NCBI GenBank assembly: GCA_047967505.1
Contig: CM106539.1
Length of the DNA stretch: 64,000 nt
Reading direction: 5' to 3' (one strand)
Origin: Dipteris shenzhenensis
Lineage: Eukaryota; Polypodiophyta; Polypodiopsida; Gleicheniales
The notes under the pieces were generated by a model that saw only the letters and a program-made list of their open reading frames with translations, was not told the origin of the DNA and did no database searches. Both the position numbers and the translations under genes were made by a program. Of the stretch, positions 1 through 10,561 are shown piece by piece; position 1 is the first letter of the stretch; every line of letters starts with the position of its first letter.

Positions 1-1350
1 AAGGCAAGATGAGTTGTCAAGGGGTATGCATAGACATATGGCATTTATTATGATGAAACATTCAGTCCAATTGCAAGGATGGCAATTGTAAGAGCAATCA
101 TTGCTATGGCTACATCAAAGGGATGGTGTTTACATCAGATGGATGTAAAGAATGCTTTCTTGCATGGTGATTTGCAAGAAGAGGTCTATATGGAGCAACC
201 ACCACATTATGTTCATGCTGTTCATCTTGAGTTTGTTTGTAGGTTGAAGAAAGCCTTGTATGGCTTGAAGCAAGCACCCAGAGCATGGTCTGACAAGACA
301 GGACAGTATCTTGTCACTATTGGCTTTCATATTTCCAAGGCAGATTTCTCACTTTATGTGAGTAAAATGTAGAAAGGCATTATGCTGCTTGTCATTTATG
401 TTGATGATTTGATCATCAGAGGTGATAGTGATGAAGATATCCTTCATGTGAAAATGCTATTCAAGCAGAAGTTTGAGATGAAGGATTTGGGAGAGCTGCG
501 TTACTTCTTGGGCATTAAGGTGATAAGATCCACAAGTGGAATATGTCTCTTGCAGAGGCAGTATGGATTGGACATGCTATCCAAATATGGGATGACAGGC
601 TGTAAGCCTATTTCAATTCCTTTGGAGTAGAATGTGAAGTTGAGCGCAGATGCAGGTGAGCTTCTGGAAGATCTACTATTTACATACACATAGTAGGAAG
701 TTTGATTTATATGACTATTATTAGGCCAGATTTGAGTATGCTATTGGGTTGGTAAGTCAATTATGCAGGCTCCAAGGAAACCGCATTTGGATGCCACTAG
801 ACGCATACAGAGGTATGTGAAGTCCACATTGCAATATGGACTATTTTATGAGACTGGGATTTAGATACAGTTGCATGGATACACTGATGCTGATTGGGAA
901 GTATTTGTGATAGACGATCTACAAGTGGATATATGTTCTCTTTTGGAAGTGCTGTAGTCACTTGGAGCAGTAAGAAACAGTCTACAGTTGCCTTGTCGAG
1001 CACAGAGGCTGAGTACAGGTGTGCATCAATGGTTGCATGTGAGGTAGCTTGGTTGCATAAGCTACTTTATGATATGCATCAGTCTACAGATGGGCCAGTT
1101 GTCATTTATTGTGACAACATGAGCAGTATACACTTGGCAAATAACCCAGTCTATCATGCTAGAACAAAGCACATTGAGGTGCATTATCACTATGTGCGGG
1201 AGAAGTTCCAGTAGGTTTTGTTGATCTATTTTATGTCAACATAGAGGATCAGGTAGCTGACAGATTCACGAAGGCATTGGGCGTAGAGAAGCTGCACAAG
1301 TTCAGAGACATGCTTGGTGTGCAAGAATTGGGATTGAGCTCGAGGGGGAG
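1..1350 (+). pseudogene. copia RT-RNase H, element A (broken)
   Basis: This is the C-terminal half of a copia polyprotein. RT copies the element RNA and RNase H removes it, both inside cytoplasmic particles. The RT metal-binding motif YVDD lies near 400, and the RNase H block (STEAEYR, then a CDN and HARTKHIEVHYH) spans about 1000-1195. The frame is broken by TAG at 370-372, TAG at 628-630, indels around 670-760, and a TAG near 863 where element D has CAG. The reading frame runs past the purine tract into the LTR, as in element E. No activity is expected. Confidence 0.9.
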
Positions 1351-1707
1351 TGTTGAGATATCGAGCTCCACTTGTGGTATGCCAGGGTGACCGTTGTGCA
1401 TTTATGTCACCGACCTGTTAGCTGTAGATGCAGTTGGTACACCACCCATGAATAATAGCTAGATGACAGCTATCTTTATGTACTCTAGTTAGTGGCTTAG
1501 TTAGTATGTCACCTTAGTTAGCTGAGTTTGGTTTGAGACCCACATATAGGGTTCACCTATTCGTTTGTACTAAGAGAGAGTTCTTTTGGCTTTCACAACT
1601 AAGAAGAGGAAAACTGTTTTTAGCCTCCACCTTTGTGTATATTCCCCCATTGTGTATGTGAGAAAGCTGCAAGTGAGACTCTTTCCTTCTCTTCCACTCT
1701 CTTCACA
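1351..1707 (+). repeat. 3' LTR of element A
   Basis: It starts TGTTGAGATATCGAGCTCC directly after the GAGGGGGAG purine tract and ends CTTCACA, matching the LTR ends of element B (TG...CA). About 357 bp. Element B fixes the end, because its 5' LTR stops at the same CTTCACA just before the primer site. Confidence 0.9.
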
Positions 1708-2652
1708 CCAGTTAGTTTGCACTCTTTTTTTTTAGGCAAAGAAAAATTTGATTATATTCTAATCATTTGGACAATGTTGTCAAAACTTTGACAAAAAGTT
1801 CACCTCTACAGAGGGATGCTAGCATATAAAAAGACCTCTTTCTAGAAATAAGAGGAAACAAAACCAATATCTTAACTTTAACAAGATGCTAAGTCTCAAA
1901 ATATGGACCCCATTTGAGTCCTTGATAACCCAAGGGAGAGACAGTGTTCCATGGTAAACAAAAAAACGTAGTAGGGAGTTGTTAATATGCCATCTTTCAA
2001 AGCAGGAGCCTTCAGTAATGACCTATGCATAGAGCATAAACAAGTGAGGAGCAGATTCCAGTTGTAGTAGACTATTCAACAGGTTCTTCTTGGACTAGGC
2101 AGAGTGGAGGGAGGAGCTGAGCCTACATGTCTAGCCTTGCATTAGAACATCTTCCTACCTCTTGGGTGTGTTCATCCAGTTTTGTTTGCATTTGGGTAAT
2201 CAGATCATTATAGTTATGAACTGATCCAAGAGGAACTTAGATCGGGCACAGTAGAGAATGATCAGTTAGTAAGCATAAATCAATCATACCAATTAATAAA
2301 GAGCTGGTCAACATGCATGATCTCATCACTAAATTGTAAAGCATTCTTGGAAATACATATAAACGATAAAGCATAAGCTCTGATAAGAGACCATTTAGCA
2401 TAAGGTGTTTTGAGAGCATCCCCCAATAGTATGGCCTTCCAATTTATAGGCTCCCCAATTCTAATTTGCACATATTTCCATACTTTTCTTGCTCTGGGAA
2501 CAGTTCCATCTTTTTTTAAACTTAACTACAACCTCCTCTATACCTTTAGAGGGTGTGGGTATAGGTAAGAGGGATGAGCTACCAACCCACCCAAACTCCC
2601 TAGTGTAATCAAGCACTCTACCTCCCTTCCAAGAGATGTCCCCCTCCCACAA

Positions 2653-3114
2653 CTACACTCTTCCCATGATCATATCTTGGTCTACATTTTGAAGTATGAC
2701 CTCTCTTCTTATCTCAAGCCAATTTTTCCATCTAATATTATTCCTATCCCAAAGGTCACCCCAACAAGAGATTTCCTTCTTTACAAAATGCCAAGCTCTC
2801 AAAAATTCATTATTACTCAGCTGTTGGCTTGGAAAAAAGGTAGATACCCATATGGAATCTAAAGTCATAAAGCTTCCTTTCTCGGTGAGTGTGATATGGC
2901 ATTTGATCTGCCACAAGGATTTCCACAGTTGGCTCCCTTTAGTAGAGCAAGGTTCTGAGTTTCCAATAGCTACCAATAGAGGGTAGTCCTTCCATCGAGG
3001 GGATCTGAGAGGTTTGACATGCTTAAAACTCCTGGTAAGAAGGTTAGTCCAGTCCCTATCAGGGTTGGTAACTGCATTAATTATCCAAGTGGCTGTTAAC
3101 TTATAGGTTGGCAA
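2653..3114 (-). pseudogene. LINE ORF2 C-terminal fragment
   Basis: A 153-codon open stretch, the longest surviving piece of the LINE. It carries tryptophan-rich segments (WKDYPLLVAIGN, WKSLWQIKCH, WGDLWDRNNIRWKNWLEI) of the kind found after the RT domain in plant L1 ORF2 proteins, where a zinc-binding RT-associated region normally sits. No cysteine cluster is left. It continues in another frame from the fragment around 3120-3330. Confidence 0.7.
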
Positions 3115-3468
3115 TTGGATATTTATGACACCTAGTCCTCCTTCTTTTCTTGGCCTAGTACAAAAAACCCATTTAACTTTGGCAATCCTTCTTCTGGTGT
3201 CATTTCCACTTGGTGAAGGATCTGCATATCCTTATGAATTTTTCTAATCCTGTTTTGGATGGACACTAGCAAGAGAAATAAAAAATGGAGATTGGGTAAA
3301 CACAGTGGTTTAGGACTAACCTTCTCCCTACCAATTTTGCTTGTAGCCCCCTGATATTGTTTAATTTCTTTTTGAATTTCTCAAGGAACCACTCCCATCT
3401 GTCCTTCATCTTGACATTGAAACCCATAGGGATACCCACAGGTTTAGATTGTCTCTAGTTAATAAAGC

Positions 3469-3720
3469 CTACCTTGTTTTGGAGTGATTTATCCTTGACC
3501 GAGATGCTCTTAAAAGAATGTCCATGCACTCCATTGCCCTTTGGATGTCCACATCTATGTTTCTAATTGTAAGGGTAGTGTCATCTGCCAATTGTTGATT
3601 AACAAATTGGTTTTTTGAGGGGAGTTCTATTCCATTGATTTCTCCTGCATCTACTTGTTCTTTAATAATCCACCCCAAGGCATTAGTAGCAATTGCAAAT
3701 AGGAGGGGGGCTAGAGGGCA
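3469..3720 (-). pseudogene. LINE reverse transcriptase catalytic fragment
   Basis: Read on the minus strand, this gives GCPLAPLLFAIATNALGW followed about 30 residues later by QLADDTTL. These are the conserved PLSP-type block and the catalytic ADD of LINE RT. In a live element this enzyme performs target-primed reverse transcription at a nicked chromosomal site. The spacing matches plant L1 elements. The reading frame breaks on both sides. Confidence 0.75.
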
Positions 3721-3866
3721 CCCTTTCTAATGGATCTTTTTAACATAAAACTTTGAGACATCTCCCCATCCACATAAACCTTTGTAGAAGCATTTGATAG
3801 TAGTAGCAAGGCCACATAGGAGATAAAGTTCTTCCCCAAACCCAAGCTTTTGAGAGGCTACAGAAG

Positions 3867-3964
3867 AAAGTCCCAGTTGAGTCTATCATAGGCCTTATCA
3901 AAGTCCTATCTTAATAAGACATATCAAAGTCCCAGTTGAGTCTATCATAGGCCTTATCAAAGTC
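3867..3964. repeat. 39-bp direct duplication inside the LINE
   Basis: The 39 bases at 3867-3905 recur exactly at 3926-3964, with 20 bases between. The copied piece encodes the FDKAYDRLNWDF motif of the LINE RT, so the relic carries that motif twice. It arose after the LINE lost function, since it breaks the domain. Confidence 0.9.
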
Positions 3965-4193
3965 TAGTTTGGCACCCTCATTCTAAGTCAATGCTAAGTA
4001 GATTGGGAGCAATGCCATGCCAAAAAAGATGATGGAAACAGATCAATCAAATGTCTTAGACATTTCAAAATCATATTCTAGAGACTATTAGTAGTACAAA
4101 TCTCTCCCAAAATGATGTGATTTTCACTTTCTTTAAATATAATTCTCTCTAATTGCACATGTAGGAATGGATAAAGGAAAGAGAAACGTTTGA

Positions 4194-5400
4194 GAGGTGA
4201 CAACTTTTGATGGAATCTTTGCTAGAAAGGGATGGTACTTGGAAATATTTAGTAGTGAATTGCAACGGCTCAAGAAGATCCATTGTTTTGTTAATCTCCT
4301 AGAAACTTCATTTGAAGATGTGAGGGAGGTTAAAGAGATAGTGGAAGCTAAAGTGTAAGAAACGGATTGCCTTGAGATTTGTCTCAGTGGTTGCACAGTG
4401 TACCTTTTGGATCCCACTTGCAATGACAATGCCAAGATGATATCCAATATATATGACTTGATGGAATCCAAGGGCTGGACCATTGACCATGAAAATTTAA
4501 ACAACACTCAAATCTTGGATGCCTTTTCTATAGTGTTAAAGGCTTTAAAGGAATATAATGCCATGAGTAATAAAAGATCAAAGAAACTCAAGAGAATGGA
4601 AGAAAAAGGCAAAGAGAAGGCTGAGGAGAAAGAGTCAACTCCACTATCTAGCACTAGAATGGCTAAAGAGAAGGCGTTAGACACAACTAGAATTGACAAG
4701 GAGATAACTGGGGATACAAGCACTCTTGGGGACAAGCCAAATGTGTCAAGAATAAAAGATAGAATAGTGCCACACTAAAGCAATTCAAAAGAAAATAAAA
4801 AATTTTCAGAAGAAGGATACTAGCTTGTCATGATTTATGGATTATGCAAAGTACTTCCTATTTGGGCTTGAGTTCAAGATGTTGATTCCAGTTGTGAATT
4901 GCCATAAAGCACAAAGTCAATGTGTGTACAAAACCTTGACTCTTTCCTATGTAAATGAATTTTTCCACAAATTTGTTACTATGTCAAAACACTCTGCAAC
5001 ATGTGCATATCTCATGCCATTCCACATGCACTCAAACACTCCAATGCCCAAGGATGAGGTACATAAGGAAATATTACAAGAATATAGTTATTGGATTCTT
5101 GTAGGCCAGCACTCAATACTTCTAGCAAAGGCTTTTGTGGAAAGTGCACCACAAGGAGAAGTATTCACTACAAGCAAGAGCTTCTATACAAGGAGGAAGT
5201 CGTGAATTTTTGTCAATGCTCCAGTCAATGTCAGCTGCAAGATATCATCAATGGTTAACATGGAGGCTCAAATAGTTCTAAAGAACCAGCCATACATTGA
5301 GATCTTGCAGCATTTAAGGTCCCAATGGATTGTGTTTGCACAACCAAATAAGCCAACCCCAAGACTTGTGAAAGGTCATGTAGATCATTAAAACTGGGAT
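4194..5400 (+). pseudogene. gene 1, 5' part: charged segment plus ParB-like segment
   Basis: A decayed host-like gene, not an LTR element. One frame runs from 4194 to the end of a Lys/Glu-rich stretch at about 4770 (KLKRMEEKGKEKAEEKE, probably disordered or coiled), with a TAA at about 4356. From 4837 a second block reads in the same frame with TGA at 5203 and TAA near 5388. It contains EYSYWILVGQHSILLAKAF, which resembles the GxH-centred core of ParB/Srx-type folds and matches FVLGGSHSVEAKRQL in gene 2. The TGA sits where CGA (Arg) would keep the frame. The block ends at GGGAT followed by GTAAGT, a good splice donor. Function unknown; the ParB link is by motif only. Confidence 0.5.
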
Positions 5401-5406
5401 GTAAGT
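5401..5406 (+). other. candidate 5' splice site of gene 1
   Basis: GTAAGT directly after the conserved-looking block that ends HVDH-stop-NWD. It matches the plant donor consensus and is followed by T-rich, non-coding sequence, which supports a host gene with introns rather than a processed copy. I see no convincing acceptor before the next coding block at 6078. Confidence 0.5.
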
Positions 5407-5548
5407 ATTCCTACCTTTTTTTATTGCGATATTTGTTCATTAGATTTTCAAGTATATTTTCGATTCAAGTTGCAAGTTATTTGTTGGTTCATGAACTTCT
5501 TTTTGGAATCTCATGGATACTCTTCCTAGGCACTAGGATGATCAGTAA

Positions 5549-5560
5549 GCTCTGATACCA
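5549..5560 (-). other. primer binding site of the mini-element
   Basis: GCTCTGATACCA on the plus strand, i.e. TGGTATCAGAGC on the minus strand, the complement of the 3' end of plant initiator-Met tRNA. Two bases separate it from the LTR, as in elements F and G. It proves an LTR-retroelement origin for this short insertion. Confidence 0.85.
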
Positions 5561-5562
5561 CA

Positions 5563-5820
5563 TGTTGGTTCGTGAACTGAACAATGAGGCAAAAGGTGAA
5601 TCACAATGAATACTTTATTCATGGAGAATGCCCAATACATAGGCAAGAGAGCATACATCTATGACATCATCAATGATCTCAGGATGGAATCCTTAGACCC
5701 TATAATCACTCCCTGATTCTCTTAATCACACTAGGACCTTCTAGCACACCTACACTCACACACTCCTAGCATAGGACTCCTAAACCATAGGCACACACAC
5801 ATACATCAATTTATCATACA
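5563..5820 (-). repeat. intact LTR of the mini-element
   Basis: A 258-bp LTR, TGTTGG... to ...CATACA on the plus strand, with the target duplication TTATT right after it. It does not resemble the LTRs of elements A-G, so it marks a further lineage. Confidence 0.75.
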
Positions 5821-6077
5821 TTATTTCGGAGATTGGATCTAGTGCCATTATTTCACAAAAGAGAGAGTCGTAGTGGTGTAATTCTTAATCTACTCTCTTG
5901 GAAGAATAGCTGAAGTGCCATTTTTTATAGAGAGAATCATGAGAATGACATTGGTGACTCTCTCTTAAGTGAGAATAGTCAGAGTGCCATCAATTTTGAA
6001 AGAATGCTATGGATATTTGACTCGATCTCATCTATTATATGTACTGTTTGTGATTTTCTTTTCAAAATTTTGTGTCA

Positions 6078-7435
6078 ATGGGTGCCAACTTCACCACTGA
6101 AGACACCCATATGGTGACCTATGAGAATGACATATATGAAAAATGGATACAAATTTTGAGATCAATGTAGGAGAGAGGTCATCAATTGGCCATAACATAT
6201 ATGAGACACTTGTTGGGATTGGATGATGAAAGTGTAAGAAAGATCCAAGAAGAGATAGAGTCGGGCGACATTGTACTCATCAAGTCCAAGCAAGACAACA
6301 AGTATGTTACCAACATGGCTCAAAGGGCACTGGGAATGAAGCAAGATAAAGCACTTAGAGAGGAGCTTATGAAAGTATTCACCTCACAACTTCCAAATCC
6401 CACCTTTAGAACATGGGATAACTTTCAGGGTATTTTGGTATTACTTCTGTTGCTTTTCAAAGATTTCATGGAATTTGTGAGACATGGCTAAAGGAAAAGC
6501 TATAGGTTGGTAGATCAATGCCTGAATTCCCACTAGCTACAATTAGCTATGCTGAATGGTTAATAGAAGCAAGAAATGATGACATTGTCAAGTCAAAAAA
6601 GTGTTTTTCATGGACGGCCTCTCTTGTCAATATGGAAATGGAAGGTGACGAGTTTTTCCAACATTTTCTAGATGGGCTTGCTACCATTAGCTTGTGTGTG
6701 CTTAACACTACACAAGGGTTTGCAAAAAACATTGATTGGAATAAAGCTACATTTGGGAAGTTAATCAAAGGTGTAATGCGGTCCACACTATCTCAATCAT
6801 AGCTTGTTCTTTTGTCATTTTTGAATATGATAGAGATGGTCACCATTGATAAGTGTTCAATTTGGAGTGGAAGATTCATATGTGTTATTCACACAGAAGA
6901 TGAGGCGCTGATGGTTCTAACTGGAACATTTGACATTTTGACATTCTTGAGCTTAGATGGTGGATATGCCAGATTTGATCACCTCTTGCAAGTTGCCAAG
7001 CCCTAAAACATACTTGAGGATAATATCATGGTTGATAGGAATGATGAGGAGGAAACAAAGGATCTATAGGAGGCCATCAAGGAACACATTATGAAAGAAA
7101 GCATCATGTGTTTTTGCAGGGATGATCAGTTTGTAGTTGACATCTTAACCAAAGGAGTTGTGACAAGGCATGCATTATCCTCTGAAAGAAGAGTGGTGTT
7201 CTTGGTGTTGACAAAAGCACAAGCCGTAGAAGTCGAGTCCATTTGTTCTGATCTTTTAAAGAATGATACAAAGATCAAATTTTGGTTCAGAATCAAAAAG
7301 CCACTCCAAACACATGCTGCTTCACCACCACCACATGATTCAGATGAAGATGGTGAGCCAATGGGACCCTTGCCCTCTATAGCTACCAAAGATGTTGCTA
7401 ATATTCCACTTGCTATGTCTCTAGATGAATTGTAA
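6078..7435 (+). pseudogene. gene 1, 3' part: unknown domain plus degenerate SAM-motif-like segment
   Basis: Continues gene 1 downstream of the mini-element. One frame runs 6078-6440 (TYMRHLLGLDDESVRKIQEE...) with TAG at 6168. It then shifts at about 6432 into a second frame that continues to 7435 through four stops (near 6509, 6800, 7004, 7067). Long stop-poor stretches with sensible composition show it was coding. Near 7135-7190 it reads FVVDILTKGVVTRHALSSERRVVFL. The D-x-x-x-x-G pattern followed by an RR-VV strand resembles motif I of amino-methyltransferases, as in gene 2, but it is degenerate and no catalytic (D/N)PPY is visible. It ends in an acidic tail. Function not recognised. Confidence 0.45.
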
Positions 7436-7442
7436 AGGGATT

Positions 7443-8047
7443 TATGGCATGCCAATCCTAGTTCAAAAATAAGTAGTAGCAACCATTTCAATAATGTAAC
7501 ATTACCACTATTTAATTGATATTGGTTTCATGTGATGTGAAACCACCAATGAATCGTAATGTTTGTTTTTCCAAAGTGTTTGAATTGAAGTTATTTCCAT
7601 AGATCTATCAAAATTTGGAGAGTGGCCCTAGTGCCATTCTTTGATGATTTTTTAAATAAATTCACCATAAGCTTATGAAGGGATGATGTTATTGTAATCC
7701 AGTGAAACTAAAATGGTACTAGTGCATTTTCTTTGCCACTTCATATGAGGTTGTGGAGAAGAAGAGAAAGGCTATTTGTAATAAATTTTTTGTTGTATTT
7801 TAAGTGCTTCATTGAGAACCCTCATGATGTGGTAATAGGGTATAGTACTTTGTATAGTTCTCTATGTCGGAAGTGACATTCTCCTTTATGTCATAGGGAG
7901 AATGGCACTAGTGCCATTCTCCATATTCTTAGAGCAAGAATGCCATGACAATTACATTGTATATAATGAATGCATTTCTTAAAATTATACTCCACATGAA
8001 ATATTGATGCATGGAAGGAGAGAGGGACAAATACTACAAATGAAAAC
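7443..8047. other. spacer with no recognised gene
   Basis: AT-rich and stop-dense in all frames. It holds copies of a short motif, AGTGCCATTCT and variants (7628, 7718, 7910), which also occur at 5840, 5912 and 5981, and one perfect palindrome listed separately. Nothing else seen. Confidence 0.6.
7897..7922. repeat. perfect 26-bp palindrome
   Basis: GGAGAATGGCACT followed immediately by its exact reverse complement, with ACTAGT at the centre. Half-sites (CTAGTGCCATT and variants) are scattered through the surrounding 2 kb, so it is probably part of a small degenerate interspersed repeat. Confidence 0.85.
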
Positions 8048-9272
8048 ATGACACCAAAAATGTGTACATTGTTGGAAGTGGTATTAGCAGAGAGCAACTT
8101 TGAGGTCAATAAGGATGTTGGAATGAATGATGCAAGGAAGGAGAAATATATAATTAATATGCAAGAGAACATGCCACTAGAAATGGGAACAACTACAAGC
8201 AATCTCATTGGCAAAATATTTTTGGAAGTGGTGTCAAGAGCTAGCGAGTGTGCGATCAACTCAGATCTTGGTGATATTGGAATTAGTGTTGCTTCGAAGA
8301 AAGTGGAGACAACTACTAGACAAGAAAAGATGCCATCAGAATTGTGGACAACTACAAGCAACCTCAATAGCAATGCACTTTTGGAAGTGGTGTCAAAAAG
8401 ATCTAGCAAATATGAGGTAAAATTGGATCTTGATGATGTGCCAAACATAACTGAACACAGAGTACAAGGGAGCTTGGAGGAGTCAAGGTGTAGCAACTGT
8501 GTGAACAACAGTCCAAATGTAATCCATCCAATTCCATCGTTCTAGGATAAGACAAGGATGATTGTGATATTGGACTTGAATGCCTTACTATTAACACGTT
8601 GCTTATTCAAGTTACCAATACACACATGTCTGTTAGGTATGGCCACAATAGCTATATGGTTTTTTGACTTGGGCGCATTTAATTTCTAAGGATCTTGCTA
8701 CAAAAATTTAATGTAGGTATTTGGTCAACATCAATGGAGCATGATGTCATTGAAATGGTAGAAAATCTTCAAATATATGCAAAGGAAAACCTCCCTTTCT
8801 TCGTGACATGCGCTCAGCAGGGATGCTACTCTTGTAATAAGAGGAGGATAAATAGGCCCGACAAGGTTGGTGTTGAGGCTATGTTCAAACCTTTAGAAAT
8901 TATATTGAAGGCATTTGGATGTGATGCTAGGAGGAAAATACTTATTGATGACTCTCCATACAAGGCTTGTATCAAGCCTCCATCAAATTGCATATATTTC
9001 CTCTTATGTTTAGTGTGCAAGACAATGAAGATAACAATCTACTAGGAGAGTTTCAGATGCCTTACATGCCACATCTTGAAGAGGCAAATGATGTGCACAT
9101 CATGATTGAGAGTAATCGGTATGGGCAATTACCGGTGGTGGAGGGCCATAAAGACTTCAACTTCATCCAAGAAGTTCTTGAAGAATGGACTGATCAAAAT
9201 CATCAATGGTCAATAACAAAATATACTACAAGAAAGCTTCCTCCTGCAGACCAAACTAAGGGTGAGGGTTAG
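8048..9272 (+). pseudogene. FCP1/NIF-type (HAD) phosphatase relic
   Basis: The family removes phosphate from proteins such as the RNA polymerase II tail, using an aspartyl-phosphate. The N-terminal 165 codons (8048-8541) contain two copies of a repeat ending TTTSN...LEVVS and are otherwise unrecognised. After an in-frame TAG (8543-8545) comes HAD motif I, ILDLNALLL, near 8567. Motif II follows as NVGIWSTSMEHDVIEMVENL (8708-8767), then the lysine/DD block KILIDDSPYKACIKPPSN (8935-8990) and PYMPHLEEANDV near 9062-9100. The order and spacing fit an FCP1-like domain. Motif I has D-L-N instead of D-x-D, so the general acid/base Asp is missing. Two frameshifts (frame 2 to 1 to 3) kill it. Confidence 0.65.
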
Positions 9273-9302
9273 ATGTGATAAGAGAGAATTACAAGGTGCA
9301 TT

Positions 9303-9702
9303 CCATATGCCAAGTCACAGTGGTGGTGAATTCTTTCCTCAACTTAACATGTCAGAAATAAATATGGTAAGGACTGCTCCACCCATCGATAGTATGAGTG
9401 CTATGCAAGCTTCTCATATTGCTATAAGGCCTTTCTAAAGAGACTTCTAAATGCATATTTTCCATGAAGGTACATATGCCAAAATTTCATTTGATTTTGT
9501 CTCAAGTTACTGTCATGTTTTTTGGGCTAATTGGGTTGTCATTTTCCATGTAGACAAATATAATTTAAAATCTTTTCTAAGTATGTACGTACGAGGATGT
9601 GATCCACTTGGAATACCAAAGTTTCCTATCCCCATTCAAGAAGTCTTTCAGATTAAAAATGTGGATTTTGAGGTGCATGAGTCAACTATTACACGTGCTA
9701 GC
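9303..9702 (+). pseudogene. unknown relic, 5' side of the element B insertion
   Basis: Weakly coding. An 84-codon open stretch from 9451 has moderate hydrophobic content (WANWVVIFHVDKYNLKSFL) and then IQEVFQIKNVDFEVHESTIT up to the insertion point. Removing element B and one copy of its CTAGC duplication, the frame continues into HSLFVHDFIKREILF at 15183 without a break, so this was one gene before the insertion. The downstream side looks like a SET domain, which would put this segment just upstream of it. Confidence 0.4.
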
Positions 9703-10054
9703 TGTTGAGATATCGAGCTCCACTCGTGATATGCCAGGGTGACTGTTGTGCATTTATGTCACCAACTTGTTAGCTGCAGATGCGGTTGGTACACCACCCA
9801 CGAATAATAGCTGGATGATAGCTATCCTTATCTACTCTAGTTTGTGGCTCAATTAGTATGCCACCTTAGTTAGTTGAGTTTGGTTTGAGATCCACATATA
9901 GGGTTCTTCTATTTCTTTGTACTAGAGTTCTTTTGGCTTTCACAACTAAGAAGAGGAAAACTGTTTTCAGCCTCCACCTGTGTGTGTATTCCCCCATTGT
10001 GTATGTGAGAAAGCTGCAAGTGAGACTCCTTCCCTCTCTCCCACTATCTTCACA
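9703..10054 (+). repeat. 5' LTR of element B
   Basis: TGTTGAGATATCGAGCTCC... to ...CTATCTTCACA, ending directly at the primer binding site. A 352-bp LTR that would carry the promoter and poly(A) signal. It differs from the 3' LTR by about 14 changes, including a 2-bp indel. Confidence 0.95.
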
Positions 10055-10067
10055 TGGTATCAGAGCC
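10055..10067 (+). other. primer binding site of element B
   Basis: TGGTATCAGAGCC, complementary to the 3' end of initiator-Met tRNA, with no spacer after the LTR. The same motif and position occur in element E. Confidence 0.95.
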
Positions 10068-10561
10068 TTGTTCGTGGTAAGGAGCTTAAGAAAGCAAACT
10101 AAGTTCATGGTGTCCTGGTAAGAGAACCAGTGTTGCTTTCCTTTTTCAAGTTTGGGAGCAAATCTCTGCAGGTAGCACAGCCAGAAGTGCAAGAGTGCAC
10201 TGTCTCAGATTGAGATGCCCTTTGTGGTGTGGCGAGAGGGTAGTATTTTTCTGATTCGAGGCCATTTTGGGGCCCATTTTGAAGTTGGAATTTCTTCGCA
10301 AGCACTCAAAAAAAGGCCCTGTTTTTTATGTGCGACCACTACTCTGCTAGTCGGTGAAAAGTTGCTGCAAAAATTGCATCGTATGCCTGTGTGCATAGAT
10401 ATTGGGAGTCGTAGAATCATGCTTGTTGCCTGTTGATGCAAAATCGTCACTAGGAAGTGACTGTGTGGTCAAATACCACTTTCATCAGTTTTGTAGATCT
10501 GCCCATGTAAGGCAAAAGTTGTGTCTTTTTGCAGTGACAGAATATTTCGCAGTGTTCTATA
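10068..10561 (+). other. untranslated leader of element B
   Basis: About 490 bp between primer site and gag. It aligns closely with the leader of element E (for example GCAAATCTCTGCAGGTAGCA in both), although the LTRs of the two have diverged much more. That suggests constraint, such as packaging, dimerisation or splicing signals. A GGTAAGGAG donor-like motif lies just after the primer site in both. Confidence 0.6.

Larger units (their letters stand above)
1..1707 (+). mobile_element. Ty1/copia element A, 3' portion
   Basis: The left edge of the window cuts into the reverse transcriptase of a copia retrotransposon. What remains is RT, RNase H, a purine tract just before 1351, and the 3' LTR. 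The protein is close to elements B and D (same MDVKNAFLHGDLQEEV, YVDDLII and STEAEYR blocks), so all three belong to one subfamily. The 5' half lies outside the window, so the target-site duplication cannot be tested. Stops and small indels show the copy is dead. Confidence 0.93.
1727..3990 (-). mobile_element. L1-type LINE relic (5' truncated)
   Basis: A non-LTR retrotransposon remnant on the minus strand. A run of nine T at about 1727 is the poly(A) tail of its 3' end. Reading leftwards from 3990 come an RT palm block (LDFDKAYDRLNWDF), a GCPLAP-type block near 3715, the catalytic ADD (QLADDTTL) near 3585, then the C-terminal part typical of plant L1 ORF2 (LGVINIQLPTYKL, then TNLLTRSF near 3030). 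The endonuclease domain and ORF1 are absent, so the copy is 5'-truncated. The upper boundary is uncertain. It lies 20 bp beyond the LTR of element A. Many stops and frameshifts; inactive. Confidence 0.8.
5482..5820 (-). mobile_element. internally deleted LTR mini-element
   Basis: A 339-bp insertion on the minus strand with an exact 5-bp duplication TTATT at 5477-5481 and 5821-5825 and TG...CA ends. It has a 258-bp LTR (5563-5820), a primer binding site two bases away (5549-5560), about 52 bp of interior, and only the last 15 bp of the second LTR (5482-5496, TGTTGGTTCATGAAC versus TGTTGGTTCGTGAAC at 5563). A full element probably inserted and then lost most of its interior and its 3' LTR. It lies in the putative intron of gene 1. 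It codes for nothing. Confidence 0.8.

Noticed and set aside
4133-4507. 124-codon minus-strand frame opposite gene 1
   Set aside because: Shadow of the plus-strand coding frame; no motif and poor composition.
10105-10450. Small open frames in the leaders of elements B and E as possible extra genes
   Set aside because: They are not kept in the same frame between B and E; the nucleotide similarity is better explained by leader function.
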